Below, in pieces: positions 1 through 9,283 of a DNA stretch of 52,489 bases. Below the pieces are notes generated by a model, which searched no databases, was not told the origin of the DNA, and saw only the letters and a program-made list of their open reading frames with translations. Made by a program: the position numbers and the translations under genes. The number at the start of each line of letters is the position of its first letter. Position 1 is the first letter of the stretch. Location: positions 1 to 52,489 of the forward strand of contig WYCU01000011.1 in the NCBI GenBank assembly GCA_016617495.1. Direction: 5' to 3'. The stretch comes from Azonexaceae bacterium s22. GTDB taxonomy: Bacteria > Pseudomonadota > Gammaproteobacteria > Burkholderiales > Rhodocyclaceae.

Positions 1-120
1 CAGCCCGTCACCGGCGACAAGTGCAAGAACATGGGTGCAGAATCCGGCAAGAACAAGAAGCTGGTCGACTGCCTGCAACCGGACCGTCGCGTCGACATCG
101 AAGTCATCGGCACCAAGTAA
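1..120 (+). CDS. OmpA-family protein, C-terminal end (5' truncated by the window)
   Basis: The first 39 codons are open in frame 1 and end at TAA (118-120). The peptide contains GDKCKN, ESGKNKKLVDCLQPDRRV and ends in IEVIGTK. This is the usual last segment of the OmpA/MotB peptidoglycan-binding domain of betaproteobacterial OmpA porins, including the paired cysteines around a Lys-rich loop. The family anchors the outer membrane to peptidoglycan. The start and the beta-barrel lie outside the window, so the full architecture cannot be judged. A strong terminator follows directly. Confidence 0.8.
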   Translation, partial: QPVTGDKCKNMGAESGKNKKLVDCLQPDRRVDIEVIGTK

Positions 121-134
121 TTCGCCGTACTTCG

Positions 135-165
135 AAAAAAACCCCGCCACCGCGGGGTTTTTTTT
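135..165 (+). terminator. Rho-independent terminator after the OmpA-family gene
   Basis: The arms ACCCCGC (141-147) and GCGGGGT (152-158) enclose a 4-base loop. An A-run lies before the stem and eight T after it, so the stem extends through A-T pairs. The hairpin sits 14 bases past the stop codon and 22 before the next start. Confidence 0.9.
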
Positions 166-187
166 CGCCCCATCCCAGAGGTAACGC

Positions 188-2383
188 ATGCCCCAAATTC
201 TCCGACTCCTCACGACCGCCCTGCTCGTCCTTGCACTCGGCGCCCAGGCTGCCGAGACGCCACCGGATCGGCCGCGTATCGGACTCGTACTGGGTGGCGG
301 GGGTGCCCGGGGTTCCGCGCACATCGGGGTGCTTGAGGTACTCGAAGAGTTGCGCATTCCGGTCGACTGCGTTTCGGGCACCAGCATGGGGGCGCTGGTT
401 GCCAGCGCCTATGCATCGGGACTCTCGCCTGCACAGATGCGCACAGCCATGGGGGAGGCCGATTGGGACAACATGTTCACGGACATGCCCGATTTTTCGG
501 ACGTGAACTACCGCTTCAAGCAGATTCTTCGGCGCTATGTGCCTGGTTCTGAAGTCGGCGTCACCGATGGCGGCGTCCGTTTCCCGTCTGGCGTCGTTGA
601 TGGCGTCAAGATCAAGCTCTTTTTCAACCGCCTCGTCGGTGCCAACAAAGGCGAGCGCGAAATCGAAAAACTGCCACTTCCCATTGCACTGATCGCCACG
701 GATATTGCCACCGGCGAGCGGGTGGTCATGCGGGATGGCAATTTGACCACGGCCATGCGTGCGAGCATGTCTGTACCCGGCATGCTCGCACCAGCCATCC
801 GCGACGGCCGCAAACTGGTCGATGGCGGCCTGGTGGATAACGTGCCCATCAGTGAGGCACGCGATCTGTGCAAGGCGGATATTGTCATTGCCATCAACGT
901 CGGCTCGCCACTCCTGAAGGCGGACCAGGTCAATTCGCTGCTGAGCATTTCGGCCCAGATGGTCAATATCCTCACCGAGCAGAATGTGACCCGTTCGTTG
1001 GCGACGCTCAAGCCCACGGATATCTACATCCAGCCCGACTTGGGCACGATCACCGCCACCGATTTCGGCCGAAGTGCCGAGGCAGCGGATCGCGGCCATG
1101 CCGCCGCACTGGCGGTCAAAGACCAACTCGCCAAACTCGGCACCACGCCGGAAAAATATGCGCACTGGCGCGAACCGATCGACCGGGTCAATCTGCCTTC
1201 GCCGATCATCGACGAAATCCAGATCGCCAAGCTGGAACACGTCAATCCGGCAATGGTGGAACGCCAGCTGACCATTGCACCGGGCGACCCACTGCGCACT
1301 TCGCGCATCGACAGCGATGTCCTGCGCATCTACGGCGATGGTTTCTATCAGGGCGTGGACTATCAAGTGCTCAACGAACGGGAGCGCGACATCCTGCGCG
1401 TGCTGCCGGTTGAGAAGAGCTGGGGACCGGATTACCTGCGCTTCGCTCTGAATCTGGAAACCAACAGCAGCCACGGTTCGAGCTTTGGCTTGCGCGCCGC
1501 CTATCAAAAAACCTGGATCAACGAGCTTGGCGGCGAGTTTCTGGCGACCGCCGGAATCGGTAACACTTACGGCATCGGGCTGAATTTCTATCAACCTCTG
1601 GATCCCAAGCAGCGTATTTTCGTCGAAGCCACGGCGAGCACGGTCAGCTCACCGCTCAATATCTATCAGGACAACAAGCGCGTTGCCCAATATAAATTGA
1701 CGAACACCGGCGCCACCCTTTGGGGGGGCACCAATATCGGCATCCTGGGACAGGCTCGCCTGGGCTGGACCACGCAAAAGCGCACTTTTGATCGCGACAT
1801 CGGCTCATCACTGCTGCCAGAGTCCCTAGACAAATCCTACAGCGGCGTCAAGGCATCGCTCTCGCTCGACCAACTCAATCGCCTTTACTTCGCAACCGAT
1901 GGCTGGGCAACGCGTCTCCAGTATTTCGACTCGAACGATGCCGGATTCGCGCGCGTCGATGCCGATGTGGAAGCGGCCCACTCCATCGGCCGGACCGTAC
2001 TCACCGGACGCATCAACTACGCCGGCGCCACACGCGGGCAACTGCCCATCTATGACTCCGCCTCACTGGGGGGATTCCTCAACATGAGTGCATTCTCCCG
2101 AGGCCAGATTCTTGGCGATAACATCACTTATGCTGGCGTCCAGGCCGAACGCATCATTGGCACCTTCCCCATCGGACTTCGCGGCGATATGCGCCTTGGC
2201 TTTGCGCTGGAAGGCGCGCATGTCGGCACGTACTACACCGAAACCAATTTGCGAGGCACCTCTATTCTGAATTCTGCGGCCATCTATCTGGGTGGCGAAA
2301 CCCCATTCGGACCGGCATACCTCGGCTACGGTTATTCGACCAACGGCATGCAGAACCTCTTCCTGTCCATCGGCATCCCATGA
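188..2383 (+). CDS. Patatin-like phospholipase with C-terminal outer-membrane barrel (PlpD-like, type Vd secretion)
   Basis: A 731-residue protein with an N-terminal signal peptide (cleavage near AQAAE, about residue 22). A patatin domain follows: the oxyanion motif GGGGARG at 36-42, the nucleophile motif GTSMG with Ser66, and the catalytic Asp of the D-G-G motif at about 212. After it come a POTRA-like stretch (about 330-400) and a beta-rich Omp85/surface-antigen barrel to the end. Length and order match the type Vd autotransporter PlpD of Pseudomonas, in which the barrel exports a lipolytic domain. All catalytic residues are present, so an active phospholipase A is expected. Its export or surface retention is inferred from the family. 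The ATG at 188 follows AGAGGT. The gene is flanked by a terminator and by a small exported protein. Confidence 0.9.
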   Translation: MPQILRLLTTALLVLALGAQAAETPPDRPRIGLVLGGGGARGSAHIGVLEVLEELRIPVDCVSGTSMGALVASAYASGLSPAQMRTAMGEADWDNMFTDMPDFSDVNYRFKQILRRYVPGSEVGVTDGGVRFPSGVVDGVKIKLFFNRLVGANKGEREIEKLPLPIALIATDIATGERVVMRDGNLTTAMRASMSVPGMLAPAIRDGRKLVDGGLVDNVPISEARDLCKADIVIAINVGSPLLKADQVNSLLSISAQMVNILTEQNVTRSLATLKPTDIYIQPDLGTITATDFGRSAEAADRGHAAALAVKDQLAKLGTTPEKYAHWREPIDRVNLPSPIIDEIQIAKLEHVNPAMVERQLTIAPGDPLRTSRIDSDVLRIYGDGFYQGVDYQVLNERERDILRVLPVEKSWGPDYLRFALNLETNSSHGSSFGLRAAYQKTWINELGGEFLATAGIGNTYGIGLNFYQPLDPKQRIFVEATASTVSSPLNIYQDNKRVAQYKLTNTGATLWGGTNIGILGQARLGWTTQKRTFDRDIGSSLLPESLDKSYSGVKASLSLDQLNRLYFATDGWATRLQYFDSNDAGFARVDADVEAAHSIGRTVLTGRINYAGATRGQLPIYDSASLGGFLNMSAFSRGQILGDNITYAGVQAERIIGTFPIGLRGDMRLGFALEGAHVGTYYTETNLRGTSILNSAAIYLGGETPFGPAYLGYGYSTNGMQNLFLSIGIP

Positions 2384-2438
2384 CATGCCCATGGCATTTC
2401 CCGGGCATAATTGCCGTTTTCCAACCGGAGATCCTCGC

Positions 2439-3047
2439 ATGAAACTCATGAAGCGTTCCGCCCTTGCTCTGGCCATCCTGCTGCCCCTCTCCGGCATCGC
2501 GCAAGAGGCCCCCAAAGGCAGCCTGCCTGCCGACAAATCCGCCCCGGCGGTCATCGTGTCGGAATCGGTCGAACTCCAAGGCATCGTCACAGCGATTGTT
2601 CCGAAAACGCGCAGCATCACGGTTAAGGGCGCAACGGGCAACGAAATCACGTTCACGGCAGGCCCTCAGGTCAAGAATTTCAAGCAAGTCAAAGTTGGCG
2701 ATCTGGTCACCATCGGCTACCAGGCGGCGCTTGCACTGGATCTGCGCAAAGGCGGGGGTCGCTTCCGCGAACGCGTCGAATCCGAACAGATGGCAAGCGC
2801 ACCGGCCGGCGCCAAACCTGCCGGCGCCATTGAGCGGACGGTGAGCGTGATTGCCGATGTCACCGCCGTCGATGCCGCGGCAGGCACCATCACGCTCCGC
2901 GGGCCCCAGCGCACTGTCGAGCTGGCGGTCAAGGACAAGGAACTGCTGAGGGACATTCGCGTGGGCGACCAGATTGCCGCAACCTATCGTGAAGCCGCGC
3001 TGGTTTCCGTCACCGTGGCCCCGCCACCGCCGCCCGCAACGCAATGA
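2439..3047 (+). CDS. Small exported protein with two similar beta-rich repeats, function unknown
   Basis: The start at ATG 2439 is chosen because GGAG lies 8 bases upstream and the first residues (MKLMKRSALALAILLPLSGIA) form a clear signal peptide. The mature part (about 180 residues) has two related halves. Each begins with a short V-x-x-I/V-x-A-V segment, continues with T-x-x-I-T-x-(K/R)-G and reaches a V-G-D-x-(V/I) turn (residues about 45-105 and 130-190), suggesting duplicated small OB-like beta barrels. The tail is Pro-rich (APPPPPATQ). It follows the patatin autotransporter in the same direction after 55 bases and may be co-transcribed. I do not recognise a named family. Confidence 0.7.
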   Translation: MKLMKRSALALAILLPLSGIAQEAPKGSLPADKSAPAVIVSESVELQGIVTAIVPKTRSITVKGATGNEITFTAGPQVKNFKQVKVGDLVTIGYQAALALDLRKGGGRFRERVESEQMASAPAGAKPAGAIERTVSVIADVTAVDAAAGTITLRGPQRTVELAVKDKELLRDIRVGDQIAATYREAALVSVTVAPPPPPATQ

Positions 3048-3147
3048 TCGGGCTCGCACCCCACTGGCCGCGCACGCCACCTGGCGGCCAGCGCACTGAA
3101 AGCATCGCCGGCCGCGCCAGTAGCGCCCGCCACTGAAAGGCCACGCC

Positions 3148-5823
3148 TTGGACGACTGCCTGACGCTCTGCGCCACCAGCCGCCTTGCCCAAACCCTGCG
3201 TGCGCAAGTGCCGTCCGCCGGTGGCATCTGGCGCACCCCGCAGGCGATGAGCCTGACGCAATGGCTCGCCGCGTTGGCCGACGAAGCCCTGCTCAGTGGC
3301 GTGGCCGAGCTGCCGCAAGTGCTCGACCCGTATGCCGAAATCCTGCTCTGGGAAAAGGTGATCGCCGACACCCTGCCGGAAGCCGCCGCACCGCTATTCG
3401 ATCTGCAGGGCATGGCCACCGCCGCACAGGATGCCCATGCCCTGACACGGCTATGGCAGATCGCCCCGGACCCGCGACAAGCCAGCGAGGAAGCCCGTCA
3501 ATTCCTGGCCTGGCAAGCGGAATTCCTGAAACGTTGCCGGGCCTTGGAGGCCATCGACCTCGCCAGTCAGCAAGTGGCCATTGTGGATCTCATTTGTCGC
3601 GGTCAACTGCCGATTCCGGGCAAAATCCGCTTTGCCGGCTTCGACCGCGAAACGCCGCTGGAATACCGCCTCAAGGCCGGCCTCGCGGCCCGAGGCTGTG
3701 TCGTCGAAACACTGGCGCCGCCGCACCATGCGCCCCGGGCAAGCGCGTGCCGCCATGCCGACCTGGCAACGGAATGTGCCGCCATTGCCCGCTGGGCAGA
3801 GCAACGCTTGCAGCGGCAGGCCGGCAGCCGTCTGGCCATCGTCGCCCCCGACCTCGCCGCCGTGCGCACCGCACTCGCCTATGCCCTTGAAGAGCGCCTT
3901 CATCCCGAGCTGATGCGCCCATCGGCTGCGGAAGCCCCGCGCGCCTTCAACATCTCCCTGGGTCTCGGGCTCACCGAGCAGCCCCTGGTGGCCGTCGCGC
4001 TTGAACTCTTGCAGCTTGCCAGCCAGGGACGCGTCGAACAGCAACGCCTGGGACTGCTGCTGCGTACCCCGGGCTGGTCTGCGGCAGAAAGCGAAGCCGA
4101 CGGACGGGCACAATTCGATGCACTGATGCGCCGTGAGCACCCCTATTTCACCCACCTCGCTGGGCTGGTGCGTTTTGGCGAGCGCCTTGCCACCCGCGGC
4201 ATCGCCCCGTGCCCACAAACCCTGGCCCACCTCGCCGCCTTGCTTCAGGCGGCGCAGGAAAGCGGCGGGCGCCGCCGGCTGCCGGGTCAATGGGCCGGCA
4301 TCTTCCGGCAGTGGTTGAGCGCCGCCGGCTGGCCCGGCGAACGCACGCTCTCCAGCCACGAATATCAGGCACGGCAGGCGTTTCTGGCGCTGCTGGACGA
4401 CTACGGGCAACTCGACGGGATTCTCGGCCCGCTGGGGCCGGCCGACGCGGTACGCCGCCTTGCCCAGCGTTGCCGCCAGCGCATCTTCCAGCCGGAAACG
4501 CGGGGGCAACCCGCCATTCAGGTGCTGGGCGTCCTCGAAAGCGCCGGACTCGAATTCGATGCCTTGTGGGTGATGGGCATGAGCGACGACGCCTGGCCGC
4601 CCGCCCCGCGACCGAACCCGCTGCTCCCGGCCGAACTGCTGCGCCGGCATGGGGTTGCGCGCGCCAGCGCGGAAATCGAACTGGATTTCGCGCAATCGGT
4701 TCACCGACGGCTCTTGCAGGCGGCGCCCGAAGTCCTGTTTTCCTGGTCGGCCAGCGACGGCAGCCGCTTGCTCCGCCCAAGCCCGCTGCTGGCGGATCTT
4801 CCGGCCGACCTCGACCCGCCGCCCGTGGCGCCGACCTGGCCTCGGCAACTGGCTGAATCGGCCGGCGCCTGCGCGACCCTGCGCGATGCCGAGGCCCCGC
4901 CCGTCGCCCCCGGCGAAAAGGTGCCCGGCGGCACCTGGGTCCTGCGCGCCCAAGCCATTTGCCCGGCCTGGGCCTACTTCCGCTACCGTCTGGCCTGCGA
5001 GCCCTTGCAGGAAGCCGTGGAAGGCCTGGCGGCGAGCGACCGCGGCACGCTGGTTCATGGCGCACTCGAAGCCTTCTGGCGCAGCACGGGCGATGCCGCA
5101 ACCCTGGCTGCGCTTTCGCCGGAAGCGTTGGCGCGCGCGATCGAAACCGCCGTTGCCAGCGCCTTGAGCGCCTTCGAACAGGCACGCTACCTGACCCTGC
5201 CCCCTCGTTTTCGCGCCCTCGAAAGTCAGCGCCTGCAACGCTTGCTGCAGCGCTGGCTCGACTTCGAACGCTCGCGGACGCAGGGGTTTTCGGTCCTGGC
5301 CTGCGAACAATCCGTCGAACTGCAGATCGAGGGCATTCAGGTGCGCATGGTCGTGGACCGCATCGACCGCCTGGACGATGGCCGACAGATCATCATCGAC
5401 TACAAAACCGGCGCGAGCATCGATACCGCCAACTGGGCCGGCGAACGCCTGAGCGAACCGCAACTGCCCATCTACGCGGCACTGGCCGCCAAAGACCCCG
5501 TCGCGGGGATTGCCTTCGCCAAGGTCCTCATGGACAAACCGGCGTTTGCAGGGATTGCGGAAACGGGCGGTCTGCTGCCGGGGCTGCCCGGACTCGGCGA
5601 TAGCCGACAGAAAATCTTCGACCCGGAGCGCTTTCCCGACTGGCCGCATCTCCTCGACCATTGGTCGCAAAGCCTGCACCGGGTCGCCAGCGAGGTGCGT
5701 GCCGGCGTTGCGGGCGTGGTCGTCGCCGACGAAGCGCAACTGGCCTGGTGCGAGGTGCTCCCCCTGCTGCGCCTGGCCGAGCGCCGCCGCCAGATGGCAC
5801 AACCGGGAGCCGCAGCACCATGA
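3148..5823 (+). CDS. AddB-like PD-(D/E)XK nuclease of the 'probable DNA repair protein' family
   Basis: An 891-residue protein starting at TTG 3148, seven bases after GAAAGG. The N-terminal two thirds resemble an inactivated UvrD/AddB helicase fold. The segment GLEFDALWVMGMSDDAWPP (around 470-485) is the usual AddB/RecC-type signature. The C-terminal third is a RecB-type nuclease with I-I-D-Y-K-T-G at about 749-755, supplying the Asp and Lys of the PD-(D/E)XK site. The last codons overlap the next gene by 4 bases (ATGA), so the two proteins are probably made together as a recombination and end-resection complex. The family matches TIGR03623-like proteins of betaproteobacteria. Its equivalence to AddB is inferred. 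Confidence 0.85.
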   Translation: MDDCLTLCATSRLAQTLRAQVPSAGGIWRTPQAMSLTQWLAALADEALLSGVAELPQVLDPYAEILLWEKVIADTLPEAAAPLFDLQGMATAAQDAHALTRLWQIAPDPRQASEEARQFLAWQAEFLKRCRALEAIDLASQQVAIVDLICRGQLPIPGKIRFAGFDRETPLEYRLKAGLAARGCVVETLAPPHHAPRASACRHADLATECAAIARWAEQRLQRQAGSRLAIVAPDLAAVRTALAYALEERLHPELMRPSAAEAPRAFNISLGLGLTEQPLVAVALELLQLASQGRVEQQRLGLLLRTPGWSAAESEADGRAQFDALMRREHPYFTHLAGLVRFGERLATRGIAPCPQTLAHLAALLQAAQESGGRRRLPGQWAGIFRQWLSAAGWPGERTLSSHEYQARQAFLALLDDYGQLDGILGPLGPADAVRRLAQRCRQRIFQPETRGQPAIQVLGVLESAGLEFDALWVMGMSDDAWPPAPRPNPLLPAELLRRHGVARASAEIELDFAQSVHRRLLQAAPEVLFSWSASDGSRLLRPSPLLADLPADLDPPPVAPTWPRQLAESAGACATLRDAEAPPVAPGEKVPGGTWVLRAQAICPAWAYFRYRLACEPLQEAVEGLAASDRGTLVHGALEAFWRSTGDAATLAALSPEALARAIETAVASALSAFEQARYLTLPPRFRALESQRLQRLLQRWLDFERSRTQGFSVLACEQSVELQIEGIQVRMVVDRIDRLDDGRQIIIDYKTGASIDTANWAGERLSEPQLPIYAALAAKDPVAGIAFAKVLMDKPAFAGIAETGGLLPGLPGLGDSRQKIFDPERFPDWPHLLDHWSQSLHRVASEVRAGVAGVVVADEAQLAWCEVLPLLRLAERRRQMAQPGAAAP

Positions 5824-8800
5824 ACGAACAGCAATTGCGCGACGATACCCAGGCCCGCGAACGCGCCCTGGCCCTCGCCTCGTTCATCGTCGAGGCCCCG
5901 GCCGGCGCGGGAAAAACCGAGCTACTGACACAACGCTACCTGCGCCTGCTGGCCACGGTACGCCACCCCGAGGAAGTCGTCGCCCTCACCTTCACCAACA
6001 AGGCGGCCACCGAAATGCGCGACCGCATTCTCGGCAGCCTTGAGCGCGCAGCCGAAGGCCACCGCGACCACCTGCCCGAACACAAGCAGATCACGTTCGA
6101 CCTGGCTCAGGCCGTTCTGGCCCGGGATGGCGAACTCGCCTGGGGACTGCTGCGCCACCCCGGGCGCCTGCGCATTACGACGCTCGATGCGCTGTGTGCC
6201 ACGCTGGCCCGGCAGATGCCTTATCTGAGCCGCTTCGGCGCCCAACCCGGCGTTGCCGAAGACGCCACGCCGCATTACCGCGATGCCGCCCGCAAGACGC
6301 TGGAAATGGTCGAAGGAGACGGCCCGGGGGGCGAAACCGTCGCCGCCGCGCTGGCTTTCATGGACAACGATGCGGTGCGTCTGGAGCGCCTGATCGTCAG
6401 CCTGCTGGCCCGGCGCGACCAGTGGCTGCACCACGCCGGACGGCTGCAACAGGCGGATTTGCGCGAAGAGGTGCGTAACGGGCTGACAGCGTTGATCGAA
6501 CGCGACCTTGCCGAACTCGCGGCATGCATCACCCCAGCCCTGCAAATCCCGCTGATGGCGCCACTGCGTTTCGCTGCCGCCAACCAGCCCGAACGGCTGG
6601 CGGCCTTGCTGGACTGGCAGACGCCTCTGGGTGCCACCACCGATGACCTGCCGGGCTGGCGAACGCTGGCCAGCGCCCTGCTCACCGGCAAAGGCGAGTT
6701 TCGCCAGCGCCTGACGGTCAAGGAGGGTTTTCCCGCCGGCGCCGAAGCCAAGCCGTTCAAGGATGCGCTCGCCGAAGGCATGGCCCACCTTGCCGCAACC
6801 CCGGACGCAGCGGCGCTGCTGGCGCGTGCGCCAACCTTGCCGCCCCCGGATTTGGACGATTTTGAGTGGTCGACCGTGACAATCTTTGCCCGGCTGCTGC
6901 AATTGGCCGCGGGGCAGCTCTGGCTGACCTTCCGGGAAGCCGGCGAAGTCGATTTCACGGAAATCGCCGCCCGCGCCAGCCTGGCCTTGGGCGATGAAGA
7001 GGCGCCGACCGATCTGGCCGAAGCCCTCGATTACCGCATCGCGCATCTGTTGGTCGACGAGTTTCAGGACACCAGCCCGACCCAGGTGGCCTTGCTGGAA
7101 AAACTCACGCGCGGCTGGACACCGAATGACGGCCGCACCTTGTTCCTGGTCGGCGACCCGATGCAGTCCATCTACCGCTTCCGCAAAGCCGATGTCGGCC
7201 TGTTCCTGCGCGTGCGCGAACGCGGCATCGGCGACATCGCGCTGGAAAACCTGCGCCTTTACCGCAACAACCGCTCGCATCCGGCCATCGTCGAGTGGGT
7301 CAACCACACCTTTCCGAACGTCTTCCCCGCCAACGACGTGCCCGAACGCGGCGCGGTGCGTTATCAGCCTTCCGCCGCCACCCGGCCGGCGCGGGACGAC
7401 AGCGGTGTGACGGTGCACGCGCTGCTGGCAAGCAGCCGGGACGATGCCGCACAACAGGCCGAGGCCAGCAAGGTGCTCGAGATCATCCGGAGCACCCGCG
7501 CCGCCACGCCCGATGCCGACATTGCCGTCCTCGTCCGGGCGCGCAGCCATCTCGACGCGTTGATTGCAAGCATCCGCCGGGATGCGCCCGAGCTGGCCTT
7601 TCAGGCGATTGACATCGAGGGTCTCGCCGATCGCCAGCACATCCAGGACCTGCTCATCCTCAGCCACGCCCTGCTCCACCGCGCCGACCGCATCCACTGG
7701 CTCGCCCTCCTGCGGGCCCCCTGGTGCGGGCTCACGCTGGCGGATCTGCACTGCCTGGCCGGCGACGAACGGCACGCCACCATCTGGCAACTGATGCAGG
7801 ACGAGGCCCGCGTCAACCGGCTTTCCGGCGACGGCGCGCAACGCCTGCGCCATGTGCGCGCCATCCTGGCCGAAGCGCTGGCCCATCAGGGCCGGCAGGC
7901 ACCGCGGCGCTGGCTGCAAGGCGTCTGGCTCATGCTGGGCGGTCCGCTCACGCTGGAGAGCCCGGCCGCCATGGCCGATGTCGACGCCTTCTTCCGGCTG
8001 GTCGACGATCTGGCCGCCAGCAAGCGCCTGACTCCTGAGATGCTCGAACAAAAGGCGGCTGAACTCTACGCCCCGCCCGATCCGCTGGCTGGCGCCGCCT
8101 TGCAGTTGATGACCATCCACAAGTCGAAGGGCCTGGAATTCGATACGGTGATCCTGCCCGGATTGCAGCGCCTGCCGCGCGCCAACGAAAGCAGCCTGCT
8201 GCTGTGGGATGAAATCGCCACCGCGGATGCCCACGCCCAACTTGTGGTCGCCCCCATCCGGCAACGGGGCAGCGAGGTCGCCGAGGCCAGCGCCTACGAC
8301 ACCCTGCGGCGCCTCGAAGCGGAACGCAGCGCGCACGAAGCCGAACGCCTGCTCTATGTCGGCGCCACCCGGGCCATCCGCCAGCTCCATTTGGTCACCA
8401 CCTTCATTGCCGACGACGAACGCGAGGAAGGCGTCAAAGCCCCGCCGGCCAGCAGTCTGGCGGGCCTGCTCTGGCCGCACGCCCTGGCCTCGGCCGTCGA
8501 CAGCGCCAGCGCCGCGCCCGTGGCAGCCGGTGGGACAGTGCCGGCAAGCATTGATCCTGCCCAATTCGTGCCCGACCTCGTCCGCCTTGCCCACCCGGCA
8601 CCGCTGGCGCCCTTTTCCGCTGCGCCGCCGCTGCCGGCGCAAAACCCACCGGATAACGAAGAAGCATCGGGCAATGCGGAAGCGCGCATCGGTACGCTCG
8701 TGCATCGTTGCCTCGAACTGGTCGTCAAGGAAGGTCTGGCCGCGTGGACGACCGAACGTGTCACCCGCCTCGAACCGGCCTACCGCCGCTGGCTTCGCCA

Positions 8801-9197
8801 GCAGGGGCTGGACGCGGCAGCCGCGCAGGACGGCGCCACACTCGCGGTGCTGGCGCTCCAGCGCACCCTGAATTCGGACATCGGGCGCTGGATACTCGCA
8901 CCACACACCCAAGGCGCGGCGGAACAAGCCTGGTCGAGCCAAAAAGACGAAAACGGCGGCATTGTCGCGGTCAACCACGTGATTGACCGCATTTTCATCG
9001 CCGATGGCATCCGCTGGATCATCGACTACAAAACCGTGCAATTCCCCGAAACCGCCAGCCCGGAGACTTTGCGAGCGCGCGCCGAGACTTACCGACCGCA
9101 ACTCGAGCGCTATGCCGCGCTGTTCGCCGACGACCCTTTGCCTTGCCGCATGGCGATTTTCTTCCCGCTCCAAACCGTGTTGGAAACAATCGTTTGA
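5820..9197 (+). CDS. AddA-like UvrD-type helicase/nuclease
   Basis: A 1125-residue superfamily-1 helicase. Motif I is APAGAGKT at 26-33, motif Ia TFTNKAATEMRDR follows, motif II is DEFQDT at 413-418, then GDPMQSIYRFRKAD (motif III), and late motifs TIHKSKGLEFD and YVGATRA. A C-terminal RecB-like nuclease domain carries I-I-D-Y-K-T with Asp1069. The protein would unwind and degrade DNA ends together with the AddB-like product of the overlapping upstream gene. The start is ATG 5820, as translation from further upstream would run inside the other gene. Two copies of the dispersed 16-base repeat lie inside (6869-6884 and 8960-8975), in opposite orientations and different frames. Confidence 0.88.
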   Translation: MNEQQLRDDTQARERALALASFIVEAPAGAGKTELLTQRYLRLLATVRHPEEVVALTFTNKAATEMRDRILGSLERAAEGHRDHLPEHKQITFDLAQAVLARDGELAWGLLRHPGRLRITTLDALCATLARQMPYLSRFGAQPGVAEDATPHYRDAARKTLEMVEGDGPGGETVAAALAFMDNDAVRLERLIVSLLARRDQWLHHAGRLQQADLREEVRNGLTALIERDLAELAACITPALQIPLMAPLRFAAANQPERLAALLDWQTPLGATTDDLPGWRTLASALLTGKGEFRQRLTVKEGFPAGAEAKPFKDALAEGMAHLAATPDAAALLARAPTLPPPDLDDFEWSTVTIFARLLQLAAGQLWLTFREAGEVDFTEIAARASLALGDEEAPTDLAEALDYRIAHLLVDEFQDTSPTQVALLEKLTRGWTPNDGRTLFLVGDPMQSIYRFRKADVGLFLRVRERGIGDIALENLRLYRNNRSHPAIVEWVNHTFPNVFPANDVPERGAVRYQPSAATRPARDDSGVTVHALLASSRDDAAQQAEASKVLEIIRSTRAATPDADIAVLVRARSHLDALIASIRRDAPELAFQAIDIEGLADRQHIQDLLILSHALLHRADRIHWLALLRAPWCGLTLADLHCLAGDERHATIWQLMQDEARVNRLSGDGAQRLRHVRAILAEALAHQGRQAPRRWLQGVWLMLGGPLTLESPAAMADVDAFFRLVDDLAASKRLTPEMLEQKAAELYAPPDPLAGAALQLMTIHKSKGLEFDTVILPGLQRLPRANESSLLLWDEIATADAHAQLVVAPIRQRGSEVAEASAYDTLRRLEAERSAHEAERLLYVGATRAIRQLHLVTTFIADDEREEGVKAPPASSLAGLLWPHALASAVDSASAAPVAAGGTVPASIDPAQFVPDLVRLAHPAPLAPFSAAPPLPAQNPPDNEEASGNAEARIGTLVHRCLELVVKEGLAAWTTERVTRLEPAYRRWLRQQGLDAAAAQDGATLAVLALQRTLNSDIGRWILAPHTQGAAEQAWSSQKDENGGIVAVNHVIDRIFIADGIRWIIDYKTVQFPETASPETLRARAETYRPQLERYAALFADDPLPCRMAIFFPLQTVLETIV
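6869..6884 (+). repeat. Dispersed 16-base repeat, copy 1 (one mismatch)
   Basis: GTCGACCGTGACAATC, preceded by TTTTGAG as in copies 3 and 9. It lies within the AddA-like gene and encodes part of the segment STVTIF. Confidence 0.65.
8960..8975 (-). repeat. Dispersed 16-base repeat, copy 2 (minus strand, one mismatch to GTYGACCGCGACAATC)
   Basis: On the minus strand it reads GTTGACCGCGACAATG. It lies in the nuclease region of the AddA-like gene, where the plus strand encodes IVAVN. Confidence 0.5.
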
Positions 9198-9244
9198 TCG
9201 CCAAGAGGACTGATTAACGTCAACGTTAGGATGAAGGCATCGCT

Positions 9245-9250
9245 TATACT
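9245..9250 (+). promoter_or_regulatory. Possible -10 element before the SBP-SBP-GGDEF operon
   Basis: TATACT lies 34 bases before the TTG start at 9284, in the 86-base gap after the AddA-like gene. No good -35 box is visible at standard spacing. A TTGACA at 9255-9260 lies too close to the start to pair with a downstream -10. Confidence 0.35.
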
Positions 9251-9283
9251 GATCTTGACAAGTCTTAACTCAGGACCAATGAA

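Noticed and set aside
1178-1193. ATCGACCGGGTCAATC resembling the repeat
   Set aside because: Three mismatches and no T-run flank; about this many matches are expected by chance.
3451-5802. Long antisense open frames opposite the AddB-like and AddA-like genes (also 5922-9173)
   Set aside because: Low-complexity Arg/Gly/Ala-rich translations without motifs, expected as shadows in high-GC coding DNA.
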